From contig JAFDYG010000154.1 in assembly GCA_018267545.1 (NCBI GenBank), forward strand, positions 1-40,436: a DNA stretch of 40,436 nt. Reading direction: 5' to 3'. Under the pieces are notes generated by a model. That model was not told where the DNA came from. It searched no databases and was given only the letters and a program-made list of their open reading frames with translations. Origin of the DNA: Bacteroidota bacterium. GTDB taxonomy: Bacteria; Bacteroidota; Bacteroidia; Chitinophagales; Chitinophagaceae. Each line of letters opens with the position of its first letter. Position 1 is the stretch's first letter. Both the position numbers and the translations under genes were made by a program. Of the stretch, positions 1-7,942 are shown piece by piece.

Positions 1-774
1 ATGCACCTGCAAATCCTTAGCGGCAGGGACTTCTACCCCACTTTCGGACCGGACAGCCTCAGTGTGATCATTAACGAAAGCATGGCGAAGCTGATGGGCA
101 AGGAAGGAAAGGTCGGTGCCATCCTCAGTAGCAACTCCCGTCAAATACAAGTAATCGGCATCATAAAAGATTTTGTTTATAATGACATCTACGGTCCCAG
201 CTCTCCGCTGCTCCTGTTTCCCAACCTCCGCGGCGCCACGGTTATGGCCCTCCGGTTTAAGCCAAACGCCGACCTGTCCAAAGCGCTCGCCGCCACCGAA
301 TCCGTGATCACCGCCGAAAATCCCGGCTACCCCTTCGAGTACCATTTTGCCAATGAAGCGTTCGATGCGCTGTTCGCCACTGAAACGCTTATCGGCAGGC
401 TTGCCGGTGTCTTTGCCACCCTGGCAGTATTTATTTCCTGCCTGGGCTTGTTCGGCCTCGCCGCCCATACCACCGAGCGCCGCGCAAAAGAAATCGGTAT
501 CCGCAAAGTATTGGGTGCCTCCTCCCACGGCCTGGCGGGATTGTTATCGAAAGAATTTCTTCAATTGGTTATCATCTCCTGCCTGATCGCCTTTCCCGTC
601 GCCTGGTGGGCCATGAAGGGCTGGTTGCAGGAATACGAATATAGAACGACCATCCATTGGTGGGTCTTTGCCATCGCCGGAGCCCTGGCCCTGATCGTCG
701 CCCTCCTCACCGTTAGTTTCAAGGCTATCCAAACGGCGCTGGCCAATCCAGTAGAGGCCCTGCGAAGCGAGTAA
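1..774 (+). CDS. FtsX/MacB-type ABC transporter permease, C-terminal part (5' end outside window)
   Basis: Only the last 257 residues are visible; the frame is open at base 1, so the true start lies upstream. The fragment carries the end of a MacB-like extracytoplasmic domain (about residues 1-125) and then the C-terminal FtsX domain with three membrane segments (about 133-155, 185-207 and 222-245). The hallmark RRAKEIGIRKVLGAS lies after the first of these. The last residues (NPVEALRSE) match the usual end of this family. These permeases work with a separate ATPase in substrate export or lipoprotein-linked mechanotransmission; no ATPase gene is seen here. The protein is clearly a paralogue of the complete permease at 19473-21884: both share the ISCLGLFG segment and the KEIG-RKVLGAS motif. 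Family call is firm, substrate unknown. Confidence 0.9.
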   Translation: MHLQILSGRDFYPTFGPDSLSVIINESMAKLMGKEGKVGAILSSNSRQIQVIGIIKDFVYNDIYGPSSPLLLFPNLRGATVMALRFKPNADLSKALAATESVITAENPGYPFEYHFANEAFDALFATETLIGRLAGVFATLAVFISCLGLFGLAAHTTERRAKEIGIRKVLGASSHGLAGLLSKEFLQLVIISCLIAFPVAWWAMKGWLQEYEYRTTIHWWVFAIAGALALIVALLTVSFKAIQTALANPVEALRSE

Positions 775-875
775 AATCGGCTCTTAGTTAAGATTTGCAT
801 AGTATTCATTAATACCGAATAAGTATAGGTTATTAATAATAACTACGTTTAATCTATAACACAACAGCCATTCCA

Positions 876-3494
876 ATGAATCGCATACTCCTGCTTTTGC
901 TCGTCTCGACCTCCCTATCCGCGCAAACCATCCCATCCGACCTGGTTAGCCAATTCAACTATCGCAACATCGGCCCCTTCCGCACCGGCGGGTGGGTTAC
1001 AAACTTCGCCGTCCCCGAAACACCCGCCCTCGACCATCAGTACACTTTTTATGTAGCCACCCGCAACGGCGGCCTATGGAAAACCACAAACAACGGCACC
1101 ACTTTTGAAAATATCTTTCCCTATCACCATACCATCGGCGCAGTAGCCGTAGCCCCATCCGACGCCAACCAGGTCTGGGCCGGCACGGGCGAATCCTATC
1201 TCACCAGGAGCACCTATTCCGGAGACGGCATTTACAAATCGATGGATGCCGGTAAAACCTGGAAAAACATGGGATTGAAAGAAACCCAGCATATCGTGCG
1301 TGTTATCGTCCACCCCAAACAGCCCAACACGGTTTATGCCGCGTCCCCCGGACACCTGTTTACGGCCAATCCCGAACGCGGAGTTTTTAAAACCACCGAT
1401 GGCGGTAACCATTGGGATAAAATCCTCTTTATCGATGACAGCACAGGCGTAATAGACCTGGTAATGGATCCCTCAAACCCGGAAATTTTATACGCAGCCG
1501 CTTACCAGGAATACAGGACCGTATGGACGATGGAATCCGGCGGTCCGCGCAGCGGCATCTTCAAAACCACAGACGGCGGAAAACATTGGAAAAGACTGGA
1601 AGGCGGACTGCCCCATGGCCTGATCGGCCGCATCGGCGTCGCCCTTTGCTACGATACACCTTCCACACTATACGCCGTAATAGAAAACCTTAACCCGAAA
1701 GACGCATCCGGAAGGCCCATCGCCGGTGAAGTATACCGTTCAGACGATGCCGGCGGCAGCTGGCACAAGGTCAACCGCGCCGAAGATAACGTAGGTGGAA
1801 AGGCAGCTTATTCCTTTAATCAGATCACGGTACATCCCAAAGATCCCAATAAAGTCTATATCACCGGTTCGGACGTGTCCGCTTCCACAGACGGCGGCAA
1901 AAGCTGGACAGGACTTACACCCGGCAGCCGAATCTTCTTCCCCGGTTCATTCGGCGACGTTCGCACTCTTTGGTTCGATCACCAACAGCCTTCCCGCGTC
2001 CTGATGGGCAGCGATGGCGGTGTGCATATTTCGTATGACGAAGGCAAAACCTGTGATTTTTATGACAACCTCCCCCTGGGAGAAGTATATGCCCTGGGTG
2101 TAGATATGAACGAGCCTTATAACGTATATGCAGGTTTACAGGACCACGATTCCTGGAAAGGCCCTTCTAACGGCTGGTCGGGTATGATTACTTTAGAAAA
2201 CTGGGTTACCGTAGGCGGCGACGACGGCATGTACAACGCCGTCGACCCGACAGACAGCCGGTGGGCGTTCAATACCGGAGAATTTGGCATCCATCGCCGT
2301 GTCGACCAGACGAATGGCACCCGTACCGCCATCGACCCCAAGGCCAAACCCGGCGAAGCCGCTTATCGCTTTAACTGGATCACACCGCTGGTAATGTCAC
2401 CGCATGACCCTTCCACGATTTATACCGGTTCTCAATATTTATTGCGTTCCACTAACAAAGGCGACAGCTGGGAAACCATCAGCCCGGACCTCACTACCAA
2501 CAACCCTAATAAGATCAATGGCAAAGGCGGTATGAAATACTGCACTATTACTACGATTGCAGAATCGGCCAAACAAAGCGGGCTCATCTGGGTAGGAACC
2601 GATGACGGCAAAGTCCAGATGACAAGCGACGCCGGCAAAAGCTGGAAAGACGTAACCGCAGCCATCGAAAAAGCAGGCAGCCCCGCCGGCTATTGGATAA
2701 GCCGCGTAGTAGCATCCGAATCCAATCCGGCCGTAGCCTACGTTACCGTAAATGGTTTCAGACAAGACCACTTCAAGCCCTACGTTTTTAAAACGACCGA
2801 CAACGGCAATACCTGGAAAGCGATCAGCAATGGTTTGTCCGACCAGCCGGTAAACGTGCTGGTAGAAGACCCCTATAACCCACAGCTCCTATTCGTAGGC
2901 AATGACGACGGCGTCTACGTAACCATCGACGGCGGTGAACACTGGCAGGCGCTGAAAGGCAATATGCCGATGGTCCCCGTACACGATCTGAAAATACACC
3001 CCCGCGAACGCGACCTGGTAGTAGGCACCTACGGAAGAGGCATCTGGATAGGAGATATCGCTTACCTCGAAGAAGTAAAACCGGACATGCTCAACAGCAA
3101 CGCCTGGCTCTTTACCATAAAGGACAAATTTTACCGCGTACCACGCGTATTCGGCGGCAACTACCAGCTATACGGTAACCGCCACATCAAAGCGCCCAAC
3201 GAGCCCAACGGACTAGTCGTTAACTATTATCTTAAAACAAAACAAGATTCCGCATCTGTCGTAATAACCGATAACAGCGGCAAGACAGTATACCAAAACA
3301 AAATCGCGGCGCAAAAAGGTTTTAATTCCTTTACCTGGGGATTTGGCGGCAGAGGACGCGCCGCCTCTTCGATACCTGACATAACCCTGCCCCCCGGCGA
3401 ATTAACCGTCACCCTCCAGCTCGGCTCCGAAAAGCTGGTCCGCAAGACCACGTTTAAAGGGGTAAAAGGATGGAGAGTGGAAGGACAATGGTAG
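876..3494 (+). CDS. Secreted BNR/Asp-box repeat protein (VPS10/sortilin-like beta-propeller)
   Basis: 872 residues with a short signal peptide (MNRILLLLLVSTSLSAQ). The body has about ten Asp-box motifs (pattern S/T-x-D-x-G-x-x-W), for example SMDAGKTW, TTDGGNHW, TTDGGKHW, SDDAGGSW, STDGGKSW, TSDAGKSW, TTDNGNTW and TIDGGEHW. SYDEGKTC and STNKGDSW are degenerate copies. This is the pattern of two consecutive BNR propellers in the family often annotated as glycosyl hydrolase or sortilin-like. No catalytic residue set can be assigned, so hydrolase activity is not supported. The last ~110 residues look like a small Ig/FlgD-type beta domain (around SVVITDNSGKTVYQNK). Many family members are longer, around 1,000-1,100 residues from memory, so this C-terminus may be short. 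It appears to be transcribed alone. Confidence 0.85.
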   Translation: MNRILLLLLVSTSLSAQTIPSDLVSQFNYRNIGPFRTGGWVTNFAVPETPALDHQYTFYVATRNGGLWKTTNNGTTFENIFPYHHTIGAVAVAPSDANQVWAGTGESYLTRSTYSGDGIYKSMDAGKTWKNMGLKETQHIVRVIVHPKQPNTVYAASPGHLFTANPERGVFKTTDGGNHWDKILFIDDSTGVIDLVMDPSNPEILYAAAYQEYRTVWTMESGGPRSGIFKTTDGGKHWKRLEGGLPHGLIGRIGVALCYDTPSTLYAVIENLNPKDASGRPIAGEVYRSDDAGGSWHKVNRAEDNVGGKAAYSFNQITVHPKDPNKVYITGSDVSASTDGGKSWTGLTPGSRIFFPGSFGDVRTLWFDHQQPSRVLMGSDGGVHISYDEGKTCDFYDNLPLGEVYALGVDMNEPYNVYAGLQDHDSWKGPSNGWSGMITLENWVTVGGDDGMYNAVDPTDSRWAFNTGEFGIHRRVDQTNGTRTAIDPKAKPGEAAYRFNWITPLVMSPHDPSTIYTGSQYLLRSTNKGDSWETISPDLTTNNPNKINGKGGMKYCTITTIAESAKQSGLIWVGTDDGKVQMTSDAGKSWKDVTAAIEKAGSPAGYWISRVVASESNPAVAYVTVNGFRQDHFKPYVFKTTDNGNTWKAISNGLSDQPVNVLVEDPYNPQLLFVGNDDGVYVTIDGGEHWQALKGNMPMVPVHDLKIHPRERDLVVGTYGRGIWIGDIAYLEEVKPDMLNSNAWLFTIKDKFYRVPRVFGGNYQLYGNRHIKAPNEPNGLVVNYYLKTKQDSASVVITDNSGKTVYQNKIAAQKGFNSFTWGFGGRGRAASSIPDITLPPGELTVTLQLGSEKLVRKTTFKGVKGWRVEGQW

Positions 3495-3538
3495 CAGTAT
3501 TGCCTTTTTGCTTAAATTAACAGGCAAAATCATCATTG

Positions 3539-4387
3539 ATGTCCTATTCAGCCACCGTATACCAGGTATTTATCGCCTCCCCCGGCGACCTCACCGAGGA
3601 ACGAGCCATCGCGCGCCAGGTCATCCTCGATTGGAACAATATAAATTCAGAGTCCCGTCATATCATACTCCAGCCCATCGGCTGGGAACAAAACGCCTTT
3701 CCATCGATGGGCGACCGCCCGCAGGCCATCATCAACCAGCAGCTCCTGGATTCAGCCGATATCCTGGTCGGCATCTTCTGGACACGCGTCGGAACACCAT
3801 CCGGCAAGGCCGCCAGCGGCACAGTGGAAGAGATCGAACAACACATCGAAGCGGGAAAAGATACCCTGCTCTATTTCTCCAAATGTCCCATCGACCCGGA
3901 AAAGCTTGACGCAGCTCAATACGCCGCGCTAAAGCAGCTAAAAGCCCAATATCAGACAAGAGGATTGACCTACGACTTTAACACCCCGGACCAATTCAGA
4001 CAGGACTTCCAAAATCACCTCGCCATGCTCCTCAACCAGGAGCACTACTCCGAGTCCGCACAACCCTCCACTAGCCCAAAAGCACCATACACATCCACTC
4101 CCACCCTCTCCGACGACGCAAAAGAATTACTCCTGGAAGGAGCCAAGGACGTCGCCGGCCAGATTGTAAAAGTCGCCTACCTCAACGGAGGAACCCTCTC
4201 CACAAATGACAAGGAATTTCTTACAGACGGCAGCCCCCGCACACTAGCAAGATGGGAAAGCGCCCTCGATGAACTAATAAGCTTCGACTTCGTAAACCGT
4301 CCAAGTCCCGACGCCGAAGTTTTTTCGATGACAAACAAAGGATATACCTTTGCCGACAGCCTGACCAAGGCCAAAAGCACAACCTGA
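3539..4387 (+). CDS. DUF4062 (TIR-like) domain protein with C-terminal winged-helix-like region
   Basis: 282 residues from ATG 3539; a TTG directly before it is in frame but less likely. The N-terminal ~165 residues match DUF4062: YQVFIASPGDLTEER at the start, a central SADILVGIFWTRVGTPSG strand-turn, and SGTVEEIEQHIEAGKDTLLYF. DUF4062 is a Rossmann-like, TIR/SEFIR-related fold often placed in front of STAND NTPase or defence modules. A glutamate in the TVEEIE segment sits where TIR enzymes have their catalytic Glu, but NAD hydrolysis is only an inference. After a Ser/Pro/Thr-rich linker (~180-195), residues ~196-280 resemble a winged helix ending in FSMTNKGYTFADSL. The stop overlaps the ATG of the HopJ-family gene (TGATG), so the two are probably translationally coupled. 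Confidence 0.75.
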   Translation: MSYSATVYQVFIASPGDLTEERAIARQVILDWNNINSESRHIILQPIGWEQNAFPSMGDRPQAIINQQLLDSADILVGIFWTRVGTPSGKAASGTVEEIEQHIEAGKDTLLYFSKCPIDPEKLDAAQYAALKQLKAQYQTRGLTYDFNTPDQFRQDFQNHLAMLLNQEHYSESAQPSTSPKAPYTSTPTLSDDAKELLLEGAKDVAGQIVKVAYLNGGTLSTNDKEFLTDGSPRTLARWESALDELISFDFVNRPSPDAEVFSMTNKGYTFADSLTKAKSTT

Positions 4388-4725
4388 TGAATATTACTAC
4401 ACTCCTCCAACAGCTCCGCGCCGGTTCCCTGGCCTTTTCCGATGTCCTCGCCACTATCGACGCCCACTACCAGCACCATCCCACCGCCTTTAAAAACGGG
4501 TCCGTATATAATGAAGCAACGCAAAACCAGGGAAGCGCACGAGTCTTTGCCTTCGCCATGCTAAACAACCTAAGCGAGGAAGATACCTTAACGCTTTTTG
4601 CAGAACACTACCGCGCCGTACTAAACCATCCCGAAGCGACAGATCATCAGAATATCCGGCAGTTTATGTCCAATGGCTGGAACGGCATCGTCTTCGAAGG
4701 CGCCGCCCTCACCGCCATCCACTAA
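4388..4725 (+). CDS. HopJ-family (PF08888-like) small protein
   Basis: 112 residues, close to the full length of the HopJ family. The ATG is at 4387-4389 and shares bases with the upstream TGA (TGATG). Recognisable family features are the helical N-terminus (LLQQLRAGSLAFSDVLATID), the VYNEATQNQGSARVFAFAML core, the LTLFAEHYRAVL helix and the RQFMSNGWNGIVFEG end. The name comes from a Pseudomonas type III effector candidate, but the family occurs widely in bacteria with no type III secretion system, and none is visible here, so the effector label should not be taken as function. It is soluble with no signal peptide. Its stop codon overlaps by 4 bases the stop of the convergent gene at 4722-5114. 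Function unknown; coupling to the DUF4062 gene is the best clue. Confidence 0.8.
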
Positions 4726-5114
4726 CTATTTACCAGGCAAAACGAAATACTGCCCCCATTAACCGCATCCTGCTCCAGGCAGATATGCCCGCCCAGCTTC
4801 TCCGCAGCATCCTGCAGCTTCCGATACTCATGCGAGATCGTATGATACGCATACGTACCCACACCCATCAGGTAAATAATCGTTCTCTCAGCCTTGACAG
4901 TAGCCCCAATATGAATACACTCGTTCTTCGTGCTTTCGATAGCGCTCATAGACAGATTCCAAAGCACATACGCCAGCAGATTCTCATCCCCCGAAACCAT
5001 CAGGTCTTTGGATATCCCATTCAAAACGATATTTCCTCTTTTCATTGCCAACAGCTGTAATCCCTTTAAGAGTTGATCAACCAATCGATGAAGAGTCAAG
5101 ACTTGAATTTTCAT
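4722..5114 (-). CDS. Stand-alone degenerate histidine-kinase-like ATPase domain protein
   Basis: 130 residues that look like an isolated HATPase_c (GHKL) domain. The segment GDENLLAYVLWNLSMSAIEST corresponds to the approach and N box of sensor kinases, and the ending GGSISFCLV to the final G-rich strand. Key residues are missing: the second Asn of the N box is Ser57, and the G1 box DxGxG is LMGVG (Leu82 in place of the Asp that binds adenine). The dimerisation/phosphoacceptor helix is absent. It is therefore probably not an active kinase; it may be a binding or regulatory remnant, or a decaying gene. The base composition is lower in GC than its neighbours. It converges on the HopJ gene with overlapping stops. 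A 16-bp palindrome lies 84 bp upstream. Confidence 0.6.
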   Translation of the reverse strand: MKIQVLTLHRLVDQLLKGLQLLAMKRGNIVLNGISKDLMVSGDENLLAYVLWNLSMSAIESTKNECIHIGATVKAERTIIYLMGVGTYAYHTISHEYRKLQDAAEKLGGHICLEQDAVNGGSISFCLVNS

Positions 5115-5197
5115 ATGCTGAATTTACCAGCACCGCAACCCAAAAACATAGATTTGGCCCACACGTTACCGATATTAAATTTTACTGCAGAAAGGAC

Positions 5198-5213
5198 TAC
5201 ATAGTTCTATGTA
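5198..5213. promoter_or_regulatory. 16-bp palindrome, candidate operator
   Basis: TACATAG-TT-CTATGTA is a perfect 7-bp inverted repeat around two bases, in the 120-bp gap between the kinase-like gene (start 5114) and the stop of the lipoprotein gene (5235). It lies about 84 bp upstream of the kinase-like gene. It has no T-tract, so it is more like a protein-binding site than a terminator. Confidence 0.3.
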
Positions 5214-5234
5214 AAAACGCCCGCCCCACCCCCA

Positions 5235-6191
5235 TCAAGGTAACCAATAGTGATACAATGTAGGATTCTTCCCCTCGCTAACGGTATAGTATCCTTTCCC
5301 ATCAACAGTAAAGCCAATGGCTTCACCCTGCGGTTCGGGAGTATAAGGAAGAGATCGAAAGCTGGACTGCATGGCCTTCCACACAGAAGTCGCACTCCCT
5401 CGTTTCCAATAATACACCTGGCTGTAAGTTTTAAGAAGAATTTGACTGCCATCATGGGCGATAGAGCCACCCGTCACCCATTTCGCGACGCCGCTGCCAG
5501 GGAAGAAGAGCCTGGTCTGTCTGGTAAGTGTAACCGTATCACCCGCCTTGAAGTCCAGCGGTGTGCTATAGACAGCAACCGAATCCTCACGCTTACTAAC
5601 GATGTAAAGAAGGCGGTCGACAGGATCGGCCATAAGCGTTTCCGCATCGCGGGCGCCATCTGGATACCGAAGGGTCAGCGATTCCGAAGCCAGATAAATT
5701 GTCGGAGGATGAACCGTATCCTGCTTCGAAAGGTCCGGCTCTTTTACCCGGTAGATCCTGATATATTTTCTAACAGCGTCGTTGTCGCCAATATCACCCA
5801 TAAAAACATAAAACTGTCCATCCTGTCCCTTAGCCAGCGCCATATCTTCACAATCGACCACCCCATATGGCTTTACGGCAGGGTCGCCATTGAAATAAAC
5901 CGTCGCACGCGTCCGTCCCCCCGGCGAAAGCGCAAAAAAACGGCTCGAATCACCGCTGTCATTGTGAACATACACCATCCCCGGATTGGCCGGCGACACA
6001 GCCAGCCCCGACAATTCCGCGAGCCTCGCATCAGCTATAGTAGGTGGAGAATCTGGATAAACAATTGGTGGATTGGACGCAATAACGGCAGTATCACGTC
6101 GCACAGTATCAATACTTGCCCTCGAAGGTTGAGAATTAGATCGGTTACAGGCCGCAAAAGCCAGAAGGATGAAGGGGATCAGCCTGCGCAT
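5235..6191 (-). CDS. Lipoprotein with predicted beta-propeller fold, function unknown
   Basis: 318 residues. The N-terminus MRRLIPFILLAFAACNRS is a lipoprotein signal with Cys15 as the lipidation site, so the mature protein is likely anchored in the outer or inner membrane facing the periplasm. A Ser/Asn/Pro linker follows. From about residue 50 there are repeated beta-strand blades such as LSGLAVSPANPGMVYVHNDSG, CEDMALAKGQDGQFYVFMGD and RDAETLMADPVDRLLYIVSK. Conserved acidic turns (HNDSGDS, GDIGDN) could bind metal. This resembles propeller proteins that are often left as hypothetical in Bacteroidota. The gene is divergent from the small secreted protein at 6278. No enzyme activity can be assigned. 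Confidence 0.8.
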   Translation of the reverse strand: MRRLIPFILLAFAACNRSNSQPSRASIDTVRRDTAVIASNPPIVYPDSPPTIADARLAELSGLAVSPANPGMVYVHNDSGDSSRFFALSPGGRTRATVYFNGDPAVKPYGVVDCEDMALAKGQDGQFYVFMGDIGDNDAVRKYIRIYRVKEPDLSKQDTVHPPTIYLASESLTLRYPDGARDAETLMADPVDRLLYIVSKREDSVAVYSTPLDFKAGDTVTLTRQTRLFFPGSGVAKWVTGGSIAHDGSQILLKTYSQVYYWKRGSATSVWKAMQSSFRSLPYTPEPQGEAIGFTVDGKGYYTVSEGKNPTLYHYWLP

Positions 6192-6277
6192 TAAGGTTGT
6201 TTTGGGATAAAGATACTGTATAATAACACCGCGGCCAGCACTTGCACCACAAGACTAAAAACACTATCTTGCCTCCT

Positions 6278-6778
6278 ATGAAACCCCTGCTCTCTTTTAT
6301 CCTATCAGCCTTCCTGTTGATCCTCGCCAACCTCAACACCACCGCCCAGAACCGAAAAGACACCTTCCGGATCGACCCTTCAAATCCAGTCCTCCCTCCC
6401 CCAAAACACAACTCCGAAGACAGATCGAAAATCAATAAAGAACCTGTCGCCGAATTTCGCGAACCCACAGGCCATTTCAAAGGCAACTTCATCGTAAAGC
6501 TCTATGAAACGTCCAAGACCATGCGCTACCGCATCGACGTGGAATACGACGGCCTCCCCGGCGACGATACCCTCAGATTTCCCGACCTCGGCACCCTGCC
6601 CCGCCCCATCCTTAAAAAAGGGACCACACCCCTTTCCTGCATCATCGGCTTCCTCGATAACGACAACGTTTTCCGCGAAGTAAAGCTCGTAGCCGTAACC
6701 CCCAAAGGAAACCAATTCAAAATCACCACTCTCCGCCACTGGCACGTATCGACCCACTACCGCCTGGTCAGCAACTAA
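6278..6778 (+). CDS. Small secreted protein of unknown function
   Basis: 166 residues from ATG 6278. An in-frame TTG 36 bases upstream would add 12 residues that look unlike a signal sequence, so the ATG is preferred; it gives a clean signal peptide (MKPLLSFILSAFLLILANLNTTAQ region, cleavage after about residue 24). The mature part is polar and basic, with beta-rich segments in the second half (PGDDTLRFPDLGTLPRPILK, CIIGFLDNDNVFREVKLVAV) that could form a small sandwich domain. No family is recognised. It is divergent from the lipoprotein gene and convergent with the DoxX-like gene. Confidence 0.7.
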   Translation: MKPLLSFILSAFLLILANLNTTAQNRKDTFRIDPSNPVLPPPKHNSEDRSKINKEPVAEFREPTGHFKGNFIVKLYETSKTMRYRIDVEYDGLPGDDTLRFPDLGTLPRPILKKGTTPLSCIIGFLDNDNVFREVKLVAVTPKGNQFKITTLRHWHVSTHYRLVSN

Positions 6779-6814
6779 ACGGCGCACCACCCGATCCCCC
6801 CCGGGATATCTCGA

Positions 6815-7537
6815 TTAATGCCCTCCCTTAGCCCGATGATAAGTAGCCAGCGCCGAATCCAGCGGCTGCCCCTGCTTATAAATACAATCACAAAAAGTCT
6901 GACAAGCATTCGGATTCTTATCACCCCCGCACTGGTTCCGGCACTCCTCTTCATCATTCCCCGGCACAATCTCAAAAAGATAGAAGGTCCCCCAGATAAT
7001 AAAGACCAACACAGCCACACATCCCCCAAAAAAGTATACGCGCAAACGCTTCCCCAAAGGCTTGCTGATAACCGGCGCCGCCGCCCCAACCGACGCCGCT
7101 GCCGCGACCGGCTTCACAAACAAATATTTAAGCCGGTCATAATCCCAGATCAACAAATACAAACAAGCCAATAAACCCATCGTAATCAACCTCGTACCAT
7201 CAAACCGGGTCGCATACGTCAGCACCGTGATATTGACGATCATCGCAAAAAACCCCACCGCCCCCAGCAACGCCGTCCGCGGAATCAGTAAAAGAACAGC
7301 AATCACCAGCTGCGACACCCCAATAAAAGTATAGTAATACCGCGTCAGTAACAACGCATCGAAATAATGCCCCAACGGATTATTATGCGGCAGCCCCTCC
7401 GCAAACCGCTGCCCCAGCACCTTCACAATCCCCGTCGGTATAAAGCTAACCGCCAAAAAAATCCGGCAGAACACCGCAAACCCCTTAAACCACTTGTCAT
7501 CCTTCGCTTCATCATAAATGGCTCTAAAATTTTTCAC
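6815..7537 (-). CDS. DoxX-like membrane protein with cysteine-rich twin CX3C tail
   Basis: 240 residues. Residues ~20-140 give a four-helix DoxX-type membrane bundle (CRIFLAVSFIPTGIVKVLGQRF, then three more helices to WDYDRLKYLF). A low-complexity Ala linker and a fifth helix (~167-190) follow. The last 50 residues hold five cysteines at 199, 203, 212, 216 and 218: two CX3C pairs separated by eight residues, plus one extra. This resembles helical-hairpin disulfide (CHCH-like) arrangements, presumably outside the cytoplasm, but orientation is inferred. DoxX proteins act in membrane redox and thiol-stress functions in some bacteria. The gene is divergent from 7607-7942 and shares a symmetric promoter/operator with it, suggesting joint control. 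Confidence 0.75.
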   Translation of the reverse strand: MKNFRAIYDEAKDDKWFKGFAVFCRIFLAVSFIPTGIVKVLGQRFAEGLPHNNPLGHYFDALLLTRYYYTFIGVSQLVIAVLLLIPRTALLGAVGFFAMIVNITVLTYATRFDGTRLITMGLLACLYLLIWDYDRLKYLFVKPVAAAASVGAAAPVISKPLGKRLRVYFFGGCVAVLVFIIWGTFYLFEIVPGNDEEECRNQCGGDKNPNACQTFCDCIYKQGQPLDSALATYHRAKGGH

Positions 7538-7546
7538 AACGAAATA

Positions 7547-7587
7547 TTTTGAAATACAAAACTATAAAATAACTTTGTATTTCAAAG
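7547..7587. promoter_or_regulatory. Symmetric divergent promoter with twin dyad operator
   Basis: Two perfect 13-bp inverted arms, TTTGAAATACAAA (7548-7560) and TTTGTATTTCAAA (7574-7586), are separated by exactly 13 bp. Each arm is itself a TTTG-N5-CAAA dyad. The arrangement also supplies both promoters: on the + strand TAACTTTG (7570-7577) fits the -7 consensus TAnnTTTG, with TTTTG 18 bp upstream; on the - strand TAGTTTTG (7564-7557) fits equally well. A regulator on the arms would cover both promoters. No regulator gene lies directly beside it. Confidence 0.6.
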
Positions 7588-7606
7588 TACTTTTAAAAAA
7601 TTCATT

Positions 7607-7942
7607 ATGACAGCCATTCACCTTTCAAAAAGCCCCCTTTTTACCCCTGCTCTTGGCAAACGCCTGATAGCAGGGGCAGCCATCGGCCTCGTGCTCATCG
7701 GCTTTTTCCTAATCACAGCCGGCAAAGGCAACCCCGCCTGGGGAGATTACTGGCGGGTGAAACCTCTTCTCTTGACGCCTGCCCTGTCCGCGCTGGTCGG
7801 TTTATGTTACGACATAACGCAGCCATTGCGAAACCTGAAAGGCTGGCAGGGAAAACTGTTCCTGGTAGTAAGTCTGCTCGGTTATGCCGTTGGCATATGG
7901 CTTAGCCTCATCCTGGGGATGGCCGGCACCTTATGGAACTAA
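7607..7942 (+). CDS. Small integral membrane protein, unknown family
   Basis: 111 residues with three predicted membrane helices: ~20-42 (LIAGAAIGLVLIGFFLITAG), ~54-68 (LLTPALSALVGLCYDI) and ~82-106 (LFLVVSLLGYAVGIWLSLIL). There is no signal peptide or recognised domain. It is divergent from the DoxX-like gene across a symmetric promoter, so the two may be co-regulated. The end overlaps by four bases with the stop of the convergent MocR-type gene. The ATG is about 30 bp downstream of a TAnnTTTG element, consistent with a short leader. Confidence 0.7.
   Translation: MTAIHLSKSPLFTPALGKRLIAGAAIGLVLIGFFLITAGKGNPAWGDYWRVKPLLLTPALSALVGLCYDITQPLRNLKGWQGKLFLVVSLLGYAVGIWLSLILGMAGTLWN

Noticed and set aside
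1-774. A complete gene starting at base 1
   Set aside because: The protein lacks the N-terminal helix and most of the first half of the family, so the ATG at base 1 is an internal methionine.
4387-4725. Type III secretion effector from the HopJ name
   Set aside because: No secretion genes or chaperone are visible, and the family is common in bacteria without such a system.
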